Assembly: GCF_000955955.1 (NCBI RefSeq)
Contig: NZ_JYJG01000114.1
Location: 1-59,350, forward strand
Length of the DNA stretch: 59,350 nucleotides
DNA from: Lentzea aerocolonigenes
GTDB taxonomy: Bacteria > Actinomycetota > Actinomycetes > Mycobacteriales > Pseudonocardiaceae
Direction: 5' to 3'
The position numbers were made by a program, and so were the translations under genes. The notes beneath the pieces are model-generated. The model was given only the letters and a program-made list of their open reading frames with translations. It had not been told where the DNA came from and made no database searches. Below, one piece after another: positions 35,417 through 42,960 of this stretch (position 1 is the first letter of the stretch; the number at the start of each line of letters is the position of its first letter).

Positions 35417-38374
35417 TCAGGCGTGAGATCCCATCGCACGATGTGAGGTCGTCCACCGACGTGGTGTTTCGGGCTCGTAGACGCACACGGTTCCGGTGCG
35501 CACCGAGGCGCGCAGGTGGCGTCCGAGCTCGGGGTGGGCGCGCGCGATGCGGTCGATCGTCGCGCGGATCCGTGCGGTCACGGCGGTGCGGGCTCGTTCC
35601 GACGCGGAACCGGCTTTCCGCACACGTCCGCCGAGCCCGTAGGCGGAGGTCAGCTGCTGCACCAGCGCGTCGCGTTCGACGGCCAGCCGGGCGGATCGCT
35701 CGGCGTCGCCGTCCGCGTCCGCCTCGTCGGCTTCGGCTGTGAGCTCGTGCAACCTCCGCTGGTAGGCCGACCGTGCGGTGGCGTCGAGCACGTCACCGAG
35801 ATCACCAGCGGACACCGCGCCCATCAGGTCCGCCGCGCTCACCGGACTGCCGGGACGCTCCAGCAACGTGGCGAGGTCCCGCATGCCCTTGCTCGTCGTG
35901 AGCCGCGCTTCCTGGCCCGCGTACCGCAGCACCCAGATCTCACCGTCCTCGGCGAACACGTGCTCGCCCGTCGCCGGTTCGTGATCGCTTTCGATGCGCT
36001 TGACCAGGACGTTCAGGCAGGCGCGGCGAGCGGCCTCCAACGCCGTGGCGGCGTGGGTACGCGCAAGATCATCGTCCCCGAACGCCTTGGCCAGCAACGA
36101 CAGGTACCAGCTGACGGGTCCTCGCAGCGCCGCGCCGATGCCCTCCACCACGTACAGGCCGGCGAACGGCAGCATCCAGTCGTACACGACGCGGGACACG
36201 GGGTGTTCGCCGATCACGGCGACGGTCTCGGCGACCTGCGAGAGCATCGGCAGCCACTCGGAGTCCCGGGGCGCGTCGGCCAGCCGTCCGGCCACGGCGG
36301 ACAACCTGTCGCGCGCCTCGTCGAGGTGGCCGAGTTGCGTGGCGACGAGCGCCAGCGTGACCGACGGCCACACGCCAGGAACCAGCTCCAGGTGGGCCTC
36401 GGCGATCATCTCCGCCATGCCGGTCGCGTCACGGGTGTCGCTGAGCAGGAACCACCGCTGCGTGGTGGCGAGCATGGCGGCGTTGCCCCGGCCCTGCCCG
36501 ATCTCCTCGACGACCGCGAGGTGCTCCGCGCAGTCGTCGAACCGCCCCTCCGCGAGCGCCCGCATCCCGCGCCACAGCGGCACGTACCAGTCGTGCAGGG
36601 GACTGCCCAGCGGGCGAGCGGCCGCCTCGAAGGCGAGCACCTCGGCGTCGGCGGCCGGGACCGCACCGCTCTCCAGCAGCGCCACCTGCCGCAACCGCCG
36701 CCCGAGCAGCTCCAGCCCGAGGTCAGGAAGTCGCTGCGCGATGCTGACGATCCGCGTGGCCCAGCCGAGCCGGTCGGCGACGTGCTCGGGCCCGGACAAC
36801 GCGTCACAGCGCGCCGCGAGCACCTGTGCGAGCGCGGCTTCGTCACCGCTGCGGTGCGCGAGCTCGAGCGCTTCGTCGGTGAGCGCGATCCGGTGCTCGT
36901 CGGACTCGATCAACGTGGTCGCCACCGACAACCGCGCGACCACCACAGCTCGGAGGGCGCTCTCCTCGCCGGGCAACGCCTCTCTCGCCTTGACCAGCAG
37001 GTCGATCTGCTCGCGGTCCAGGAGGTCGACCTCCATACCGCCGAGTCCGAGCGCCGCGCGCGCCAGCAGGTCACCCCGGTCACCCGCCTTCCGCGCGGCA
37101 GCCAGGAAGTCCGCCCGCGCGCCCACCCGATCACCGCTGCCGAGTCGCGCATTCCCTTGCGCGACGAGAAGTTCCGCGTCGCTGCCGGTGGCTTGCGCTG
37201 CCCGGTCGTACCACCGCAGGGCGTCGTCATAGGCCCGCATCGCGGCCGCCTCGTCGCCGGCCCGCCGCGCGAACGCACCGGCTTCCTCGGCGTGCTCGGG
37301 CCCGGCGAGCATCAGGTGGTGGGCGACCTCGGCGGACCCGGCCGCACGCCCGCGTTCAGCGAACCGCGCCAGCACCTCGCCCGCCCGCACGTGCAACGCC
37401 ACCCGCTCAGCGGACGGCAACGCGTCGTAAACCGCGTCACGGAGCAACTCGTGCAGGAAGCGCACCTCGCCAGGCCCGGCGGTGACCAGCAAACCGGCAG
37501 CTGCGTCGAACAGCGGCCGGAGCTCTCCCAGCCCGACGTCCACGAGCTCGGCGAGCACGTCGAGCCGCACTCTCGTACCCAGGACCGCCGCCGCTCCCAC
37601 GACGCGGGGCGAGGGCAGCGACGCGATCCTGGCCTCGACCGCCGCCCGCACCGAGGCGGGCACACCCGGCCCGGCCCTGAGCAGCTCGGTCACCAGGAAC
37701 GCGTCCCCGCCCGTCCGGTCGAGCAAGGCCCGCACGTCATCGGCAGCGGGTGGCCGGCCGTGTGCCGCTGCCAGGAGCACCTCGACGTCCTGGTGGGACA
37801 GCGGCCCGACCGGCAAACAGACTGCCGCGCTGAGCAGCGAGGCCGTCAGCTGATGCTCACGGCACGTGCCGAGGAACATCAGACGGCTCGTGCGTGCCGT
37901 AGCCGTGAGGTCGAGCAACAACCGCACAGTCGAGGGATCGGCCGCATGGAGGTCGTCCAGCACCACGACCACAGGGGCTGTCTCAGCACAGGCGCGCAGC
38001 AGCTGCGCGACCTCACCGGTCAGTCTTATGCGCGCGCCCTCGGGATCGGACGCGAGCGCCGGCTGTGCGGTGCGCCCGCCGATGAGTCCCTGGATCGCGG
38101 GCGAGCGTCCGGCAAGCCCGTCCGCGTCCTGGGCCACGAGCTCCCGCACGACCAACGACCACGGCGCGAACGCCTCACGGTCGTCACCCGGCGGGCACCA
38201 CGCCCACACGACCCGCACGCCGTCCAACCGCGCCACGGCTTCCGCGGCCAGTCGCGTCTTGCCGGCTCCCGCCGCGCCGGTGAGCAGCACGAGCCCACCC
38301 CGCCCGGCCCGCGCGCGGTCGGCCGCGGCGCTGATCTCGCCGAGCAACGCGTCTCTGCCGGTGAACGGGAGCAC
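35417..38374 (-). CDS. Large AAA-ATPase regulator without LuxR domain
   Basis: About 985 residues from the GTG at 38374. Walker A GAAGAGKT lies at residues 33-40 and Walker B VVVVLDDLHAAD near 135-145, then a long helical TPR-like region. The C-terminal 160 residues (GDLGDVLDATARSAYQRRLH; DALVQQLTSAYGLGGRVRKA; RATIDRIARAHPELGRHLRA) form a domain found at the end of many actinobacterial signalling ATPases, in place of the LuxR helix-turn-helix of LAL/MalT regulators. A 61-residue stand-alone LuxR helix-turn-helix protein is encoded divergently next door. The cupin-amidase operon downstream on the same strand is a plausible target. Confidence 0.82.
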   Translation of the reverse strand: MLPFTGRDALLGEISAAADRARAGRGGLVLLTGAAGAGKTRLAAEAVARLDGVRVVWAWCPPGDDREAFAPWSLVVRELVAQDADGLAGRSPAIQGLIGGRTAQPALASDPEGARIRLTGEVAQLLRACAETAPVVVVLDDLHAADPSTVRLLLDLTATARTSRLMFLGTCREHQLTASLLSAAVCLPVGPLSHQDVEVLLAAAHGRPPAADDVRALLDRTGGDAFLVTELLRAGPGVPASVRAAVEARIASLPSPRVVGAAAVLGTRVRLDVLAELVDVGLGELRPLFDAAAGLLVTAGPGEVRFLHELLRDAVYDALPSAERVALHVRAGEVLARFAERGRAAGSAEVAHHLMLAGPEHAEEAGAFARRAGDEAAAMRAYDDALRWYDRAAQATGSDAELLVAQGNARLGSGDRVGARADFLAAARKAGDRGDLLARAALGLGGMEVDLLDREQIDLLVKAREALPGEESALRAVVVARLSVATTLIESDEHRIALTDEALELAHRSGDEAALAQVLAARCDALSGPEHVADRLGWATRIVSIAQRLPDLGLELLGRRLRQVALLESGAVPAADAEVLAFEAAARPLGSPLHDWYVPLWRGMRALAEGRFDDCAEHLAVVEEIGQGRGNAAMLATTQRWFLLSDTRDATGMAEMIAEAHLELVPGVWPSVTLALVATQLGHLDEARDRLSAVAGRLADAPRDSEWLPMLSQVAETVAVIGEHPVSRVVYDWMLPFAGLYVVEGIGAALRGPVSWYLSLLAKAFGDDDLARTHAATALEAARRACLNVLVKRIESDHEPATGEHVFAEDGEIWVLRYAGQEARLTTSKGMRDLATLLERPGSPVSAADLMGAVSAGDLGDVLDATARSAYQRRLHELTAEADEADADGDAERSARLAVERDALVQQLTSAYGLGGRVRKAGSASERARTAVTARIRATIDRIARAHPELGRHLRASVRTGTVCVYEPETPRRWTTSHRAMGSHA

Positions 38375-38527
38375 CTCGACAGTGTCCGCCCGCGGCGACC
38401 GCGTGACACACTGGAAACGACCACAGGGTCGTCTGCTCCTGCTTCGGTGACCGGGAGAGGTCCGCCTCCCCGCTCGGCCGTGGAGGTCCAGGCGCTCCTT
38501 CTTCGCCGTGCGAAGGAGATTGCGCGC

Positions 38528-38713
38528 ATGCTCAGTCCGCGTGAGTACGAAGTCCTGCGAGAGCTCGCCGAGGACCGGACAGACCGCCAGATCGCGACCA
38601 GGCTGGGGATCAGCGAACGCACCGTTCGCGCCCACGTCAGCCAGATCATCCACAAGCTCGGCGTCGCGTCCAGGGTGGGCGCGGCGGTGGCGTTCTGGCG
38701 GAACCGCCAATAG
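38528..38713 (+). CDS. Stand-alone LuxR-type helix-turn-helix protein
   Basis: 61 residues. MLSPREYEVLRELAEDRTDR, then QIATRLGISERTVRAHVSQI and IHKLGVASRVGAAVAFW, is a complete GerE/LuxR DNA-binding domain and nothing else. I chose the ATG at 38528 because of GAAGGAG nearby; a GTG at 38480 would add 16 residues. It faces the LuxR-less AAA regulator across a 153-base gap. The two may work as the split halves of a LAL-type regulator. Confidence 0.75.
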   Translation: MLSPREYEVLRELAEDRTDRQIATRLGISERTVRAHVSQIIHKLGVASRVGAAVAFWRNRQ

Positions 38714-38773
38714 CGGCGCACCCGGCGCCCCGCGAAGCTTGACGCGGGTCGGAGACCTGGGGGCCGATCAGAC

Positions 38774-38808
38774 GGGCCGGCTCTGCCACGGGGGAGCAGA
38801 GCCGGCCC
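38774..38808 (+). terminator. Hairpin terminator after the small LuxR gene
   Basis: GGGCCGGCTCTGC at 38774-38786 pairs perfectly with GCAGAGCCGGCCC at 38796-38808 around a 9-base loop. The site lies between the LuxR-like gene (ends 38713) and the next start at 38855, with no T-run. Confidence 0.75.
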
Positions 38809-38854
38809 GCGCCAGTTGGACACGTTCGCGGGCTCGGCGACATAGCCTGGGGGC

Positions 38855-39682
38855 GTGCTGATCGGCGTGAACGTCCCGAACTTCGGCCCCGGCACGAACC
38901 CCGCCGTGCTGCGCGACTGGGCGCGCACGGTCGAGGGCCTGGGGCTCGACCTGCTGATGATGTCGGACCACGTGGTGGTGACGCCGGACGTGGCCGAGCA
39001 GTACCCGGCGCCGTTCTACGAGCCGTTCACCACGCTGGCGTGGCTCGCCGGGGTCACCGAGCGGGTCACCCTCGGCACCACCGTGCTGATCGCGGCGTAC
39101 CGGCATCCGCTGCTGGTGGCGCGGACGGCGGCGAACCTCAGCGACCTCAGCGGCGGGCGGTTCGTGCTCGGCCTCGGGGTCGGGTGGGCGCGGCAGGAGT
39201 TCGACAAGCTCGGGGTTCCGTTCGAGCGCAGGGGAAAGCTGACCGACGAGCTGATCACGACCGTGCGCGAGGCGTGGCAGGACGAGGGTTACCGCGCCGG
39301 GCACATCCCGATCTGGGTCGGCGGGCACAGCGACGGAGCCCTGCGCCGCGTGGCCCGGCTCGGCGACGCCTGGCACCCGTTGCGGCAGACGCCCGAAGCG
39401 TGGCGGGAGTCGTTGCAGCGCTTGAAGGTCCGCGCCGCCGAGGAGAACCGGGAGCTGCCGCTGCTGGCGCCGCGCATCATGCTGAGGCTCACCGATGAGC
39501 CCATCGAGGAACGCAGGCTGGGTGAGGGCACGATCGAGCAGGTCGTCGCGGACCTGCGGCAGCTGCAGACCGACGGTGCTCACGCCGTGGTGCTCGACCC
39601 GTTCGTAGGCGATCCGGAGGAGACGCGGCATCCGGAAGTCGCCTGGCACGCCCTCGCCGCGGTGCGGAAGGAGTTCCGGTGA
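38855..39682 (+). CDS. LLM-class F420-dependent oxidoreductase
   Basis: 275 residues from a GTG. The start LIGVNVPNFGPGTNPAVLRD and DLLMMSDHVVVTPDVAEQYP, then LGLGVGWARQEFDKLGVPFE near residue 110, match the F420-dependent luciferase-like family (TIGR03619 group). It would transfer hydride between F420 and an unknown substrate. Its last codons overlap the deaminase start in a GTGA, so the two are co-translated. Confidence 0.88.
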   Translation: MLIGVNVPNFGPGTNPAVLRDWARTVEGLGLDLLMMSDHVVVTPDVAEQYPAPFYEPFTTLAWLAGVTERVTLGTTVLIAAYRHPLLVARTAANLSDLSGGRFVLGLGVGWARQEFDKLGVPFERRGKLTDELITTVREAWQDEGYRAGHIPIWVGGHSDGALRRVARLGDAWHPLRQTPEAWRESLQRLKVRAAEENRELPLLAPRIMLRLTDEPIEERRLGEGTIEQVVADLRQLQTDGAHAVVLDPFVGDPEETRHPEVAWHALAAVRKEFR

Positions 39683-40095
39683 ACGAGGCACACCTGCGGC
39701 GGGCGATCGAGCTGGCGGGCGAGGCGCGGGAGAGCGGCAACCCGCCGTTCGGGTCGTTGCTGGTCGGGCCGGACGGAGCCGTGCTCGCCGAGGAGCGCAA
39801 CTCCTGCCTGACCGACGACGACATCACGGCCCACCCCGAGCTCAAGCTGGCGAGGTGGGCCGCGCGGAACCTCGACGCGGACACCGCCGCCGGCACCACG
39901 ATGTACACGAGCTGCGAGCCGTGCGGGATGTGCGGTGGAGCGTTGGCGCGGTCGGGGATCGGGCAGGTGGTGTTCGCGCTCGCGACCCGTCAGCTCAACG
40001 GGCTGAAGACCACGGGCGGGTTCACCGACGTGCCCGCGGACGGACCGCACCTCTACGACGAGGCGAAGGTGCCGGTGGAGGGCTACTACCCCTAG
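39679..40095 (+). CDS. Nucleoside/cytidine-type deaminase
   Basis: 138 residues. The zinc site is formed by TAHPELKLARWA (a variant His-Pro-Glu in place of His-Ala-Glu) and YTSCEPCGMCGGALARSG (PCxxC). The N-terminus AIELAGEARESGNPPFGSLL is typical of the tRNA-adenosine/guanine/cytosine deaminase branch. It would deaminate a purine, pterin or related base. The Pro in the HxE motif is tolerated in family members, so activity is likely. Confidence 0.87.
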   Translation: MNEAHLRRAIELAGEARESGNPPFGSLLVGPDGAVLAEERNSCLTDDDITAHPELKLARWAARNLDADTAAGTTMYTSCEPCGMCGGALARSGIGQVVFALATRQLNGLKTTGGFTDVPADGPHLYDEAKVPVEGYYP

Positions 40096-40345
40096 AGCCG
40101 CACGAGCATCTTGCCCGTGTTGCCGCGCAGCACGCCCAGGAACGCCGGGACGACGTTGGCGAAACCGTCCACAACGGTCTCGTCAACGGTCACCGAGCCG
40201 TTCTGGATGTGCGGCACCAGAAGCTTTCGAACCGCGGGCGCGCGTCCAGGTGCTCGCGGACCAGGAAGCCCTCCACGCGAGGGTCTTGAACATCACCTCG
40301 GCCAGGTTGTGCGGTGCGGCTGGAGGAGCCGAGCAGGTCGTCGAC
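40092..40345 (-). pseudogene. Remnant of a CurA-like NADP-dependent oxidoreductase
   Basis: Three reading frames on the minus strand together encode the last quarter of a zinc-less medium-chain reductase of the CurA/leukotriene B4 12-hydroxydehydrogenase type. They read PPAAPHNLAEVMFKTL, then RVEGFLVREHLDARPRFES, then LVPHIQNGSVTVDETVVDGF ending LGVLRGNTGKMLVRL before the TAG at 40092-40094. There are at least two frameshifts, and the first 230 or so residues are missing. The rest of the 339-base gap up to 40434 holds no gene I can support. Confidence 0.8.
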
Positions 40346-40434
40346 CTCGGACCTGACCGGCCCACCCGCAGGCTGGTCCACGTCACCACCACCGCGGCCA
40401 GGCACTCGCCGGCCGTCCGCGAGCTCAGGGCCGA

Positions 40435-42858
40435 TCAGTCGGTGACGACCTCGATGTAACCGTCGGTGCCGTGCACGCGGATCCGCTGCCCGTCCTGGAT
40501 CAGCCGTGTGGCGCCGTCGACCCCGACGACCGCGGGCAGCCCGTACTCGCGGGCGATCACCGCGCCGTGCGTCATCACGCCGCCGACCTCCGTGACCAGG
40601 CCGGCGATCGCGACGAACAGCGGCGACCAGCTCGGGTCCGTGTACGCCGTGACCAGGATGTCGCCCGGTTCGAGGTCCGCGTCCGCCACGTCGAGCACGA
40701 CCCGTGCGCGGCCTTCGACGACCCCTGCGGACACGGGCAGCCCGACGATCGCACCAGCAGGCAGGTCGTCGCGCCGGTACGAGCCCGAGATGGCCTCACC
40801 GTCCGACGTGAGCACCCGAGGCGGCGTGAGTGCCTGGTACGACCGGAACGCGTCCCTGCGCTGCCTGATCAGCTCCGCATCGGCCTTCTGCGTGCGCACG
40901 ACTTCCTGGATCTCCTGGAACCGCAGGAAGTAGATGTCCTCGCGCTCATCGAGGACACCGGCCCGCGCCAGGCGACCCGCTTCTTCGAGAAGTGCCTGCT
41001 TGTAGACGAAGTAGCGGCTGACCATGCCGTACTTCGGGTACTCGCGGTAGCCGGTGAACGTCCGGACGCGCTCGATCATCCGCCGGGTCTCGTCCGCCTT
41101 CTCCTCGCCGTCCGGCAACGCGCGCAGGCGCTCCAGCACCTCCCGCTCCTTGGCCGCGGCCTGCCGGAGTCCTTCCTCGAAGCGCTGCTTGCCCGCGCCC
41201 TGCTCGAAGTTCCGGACGTTGGTGAGCAGCACCGGCACCAGCGCGCTCGGCTGCTCGGCCCACCGCGGCCGGGTGATGTCGATCTCGCCGACACAGCGCA
41301 TCCCGTACTTGTCCAGGTACGCCCGGAGCGCGGGAATCTCGTCCACAAAGGACTCGTCCGTGGCGTTCTCCAGCAGCTCGACCAGCTCGGGATGCGGCCG
41401 GATCGCGTCCGCGACGTCGAGCAACGCCAGCCCCATCTCCGAGGTGACGTTGTGCGGGACGGACTGCGTGAGCACGTCGGCCGCGTTCTTCTCGCCCAGC
41501 CACTCCTGCAGGTGGCCGTTCAGCCACCACGTCGACTGCATCCCAGCCATGATCGCCTGGCTGCTGCGCGGGTGGAACAACAGCCGCCGCAGCTCCTGGA
41601 AGTCCTCGAGGATGAAGTCGAGCAGCTCGGACCCGGACTTCTCCCGGATCGCGAGCTTCAACGCGGCGACCGAGTCCTCGTTCTGCTCGATCAGCTCGGT
41701 GACGATGGCGGGATCGGTCTCGATCGTGGCCGGTTCGGAGCCGGGGATCGGCAGTCCGGGACCGTCGTCGTCGGACAACGCGACGAAGCCCTCGCGGGAG
41801 AGAACCGTCTGCAGGGCGTCGCCCATCAGCGGATCGGACTTCCCGGCCATGTCCAGGAACGCGTTGCGGCTCGTCGTGACGGACAGCACCGGGGTGATGT
41901 CGACGAACAACCGGCCACCCGCCTCCGCCATCGGCCGAGGGGTCGTCAGCTGCCACACGGACAGGCCGAGCGGCGTCATCGCGTCGGTCATCATCTGCTG
42001 GTGGCCGACGGAGACGTAGACGTGATTGTCCTGGTCAGCGACCTCCGGAACGGGGAACAGGGTCGTGATCGGCCGGCTCTGGACGATTTGGAACCCGCCG
42101 TCCGCCAGGCACCACTCGATGTCCTGCGGGCGCCCGAAGTGCTCCTCGATCCGCCGCCCCAGCCGCACCAGCTCCACGACCTGCGCGTCCGTCATCACGC
42201 CGGCGGCGACCGCACGGTCGATGATCTCGCCGTCGCGCACCTGGTAGCTGTCGGCGTTCACCAGGCCGGACACGAACGCCTCGCCGAGCCCCGGAACCGC
42301 CTCCACGCGGGCGATCTTCCGGTTCGACGTGACGGGGTCGGCGGTGAACAGCACACCGGCTGCCTGCGGGGCGACCATCTCCTGCACCACGACGGCCATG
42401 GTCACCGCCTGCTGGTCGAACCCGTTGTGCTGCCGGTACGCGACCGCGCGGTCGGTGAAGAGCGAGGCCCAGCACAGGCTGACGTGCCGCAGGACTGCCC
42501 CCGCCTCGACGTTCAGGTACGAGTCCTGCTGACCGGCGAACGACGCACCGGGCAGGTCCTCGGCGGTGGCACTCGACCGGACCGCGTACAGGCCCTCACC
42601 GAGCGCCGAGGTGATCTCCGCGGCCACCTCGTCCGGAATGGCGATCCCCTCGATGATCTTCCGCAGCTCGGCCGGTTCCAGCTGCTCGTCGAGCGCGTCC
42701 CGCACCACGTGCGAGAACGCCTCGGTCGTCACCACGAACCCCGCGGGCACGCTGATGCCGTCGATCCGGGTCAGTTCGCCGAGATTCGCTCCTTTGCCGC
42801 CGGCGGTCGCGATCTGAGTCTGATCGATGTCGTGCAGGTCCAGCACATAGATCCCCAT
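40435..42858 (-). CDS. rph: Rifamycin phosphotransferase
   Basis: 807 residues from the ATG at 42858. The N-terminal ATP-grasp domain shows IATAGGKGANLGELTRIDGI, YAVRSSATAEDLPGASFAGQ and then GVLFTADPVTSNRKIARVEA and FGRPQDIEWCLADGGFQIVQ. The rifamycin-binding domain contains KYGMRCVGEIDITRPRWAEQ and YREYPKYGMVSRYFVYKQAL. The C-terminal swivelling domain carries the catalytic His in VGGVMTHGAVIAREYGLPAV. The enzyme transfers the beta-phosphate of ATP to the C21 hydroxyl of rifamycins, inactivating them. It is shorter than the roughly 860 residues I recall for the family, with a loop near residue 215 that looks contracted. A palindrome like the rifamycin-associated element lies just upstream. 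Confidence 0.93.
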   Translation of the reverse strand: MGIYVLDLHDIDQTQIATAGGKGANLGELTRIDGISVPAGFVVTTEAFSHVVRDALDEQLEPAELRKIIEGIAIPDEVAAEITSALGEGLYAVRSSATAEDLPGASFAGQQDSYLNVEAGAVLRHVSLCWASLFTDRAVAYRQHNGFDQQAVTMAVVVQEMVAPQAAGVLFTADPVTSNRKIARVEAVPGLGEAFVSGLVNADSYQVRDGEIIDRAVAAGVMTDAQVVELVRLGRRIEEHFGRPQDIEWCLADGGFQIVQSRPITTLFPVPEVADQDNHVYVSVGHQQMMTDAMTPLGLSVWQLTTPRPMAEAGGRLFVDITPVLSVTTSRNAFLDMAGKSDPLMGDALQTVLSREGFVALSDDDGPGLPIPGSEPATIETDPAIVTELIEQNEDSVAALKLAIREKSGSELLDFILEDFQELRRLLFHPRSSQAIMAGMQSTWWLNGHLQEWLGEKNAADVLTQSVPHNVTSEMGLALLDVADAIRPHPELVELLENATDESFVDEIPALRAYLDKYGMRCVGEIDITRPRWAEQPSALVPVLLTNVRNFEQGAGKQRFEEGLRQAAAKEREVLERLRALPDGEEKADETRRMIERVRTFTGYREYPKYGMVSRYFVYKQALLEEAGRLARAGVLDEREDIYFLRFQEIQEVVRTQKADAELIRQRRDAFRSYQALTPPRVLTSDGEAISGSYRRDDLPAGAIVGLPVSAGVVEGRARVVLDVADADLEPGDILVTAYTDPSWSPLFVAIAGLVTEVGGVMTHGAVIAREYGLPAVVGVDGATRLIQDGQRIRVHGTDGYIEVVTD

Positions 42859-42877
42859 GGCCGGAGAGTGTGCAGCA

Positions 42878-42908
42878 CACCGGGGGTCTTGCCACAAGAC
42901 CCCCGGTG
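42878..42908 (-). promoter_or_regulatory. Rifamycin-associated-element-like palindrome upstream of rph
   Basis: CACCGGGGGTCTTG at 42878-42891 and CAAGACCCCCGGTG at 42895-42908 are perfect 14-bp inverted arms with a 3-base spacer, 20-50 bases upstream of the rph start. On the rph strand the core GGGTCTTGTGGCAAGACCC agrees with the consensus I recall for the 19-bp rifamycin-associated element, GGGGCTTGCGGCAAGGCCC, at 16 of 19 positions. An AT-rich CAACTTATAG upstream of it may be the promoter -10 region. Confidence 0.8.
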
Positions 42909-42926
42909 CGCTATAAGTTGAACATG

Positions 42927-42948
42927 GCGGGGAGACGAGTCTCCTCGC
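42927..42948 (-). terminator. Hairpin between GH2 gene and rph
   Basis: GCGGGGAGAC at 42927-42936 pairs with GTCTCCTCGC at 42939-42948 (one G-T pair, 2-base loop). It lies just after the stop of the GH2 gene and before the rph promoter region, so it probably ends the glycosidase transcript. A T-run follows only on the plus strand. Confidence 0.6.
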
Positions 42949-42960
42949 TTTTGTCGTTCA

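Noticed and set aside
35516..38713. A 1065-residue plus-strand open frame opposite the AAA regulator
   Set aside because: Only its last 61-77 residues (the LuxR helix-turn-helix) look like protein. The rest is the mirror of the regulator gene on the other strand.
40471..42921. An 816-residue plus-strand frame opposite rph, and similar long frames at 24252-25940, 44143-46572 and 56961-59192
   Set aside because: All lie antisense to genes with clear domains and show low-complexity Arg/Ala/Asp/Gly/His composition.
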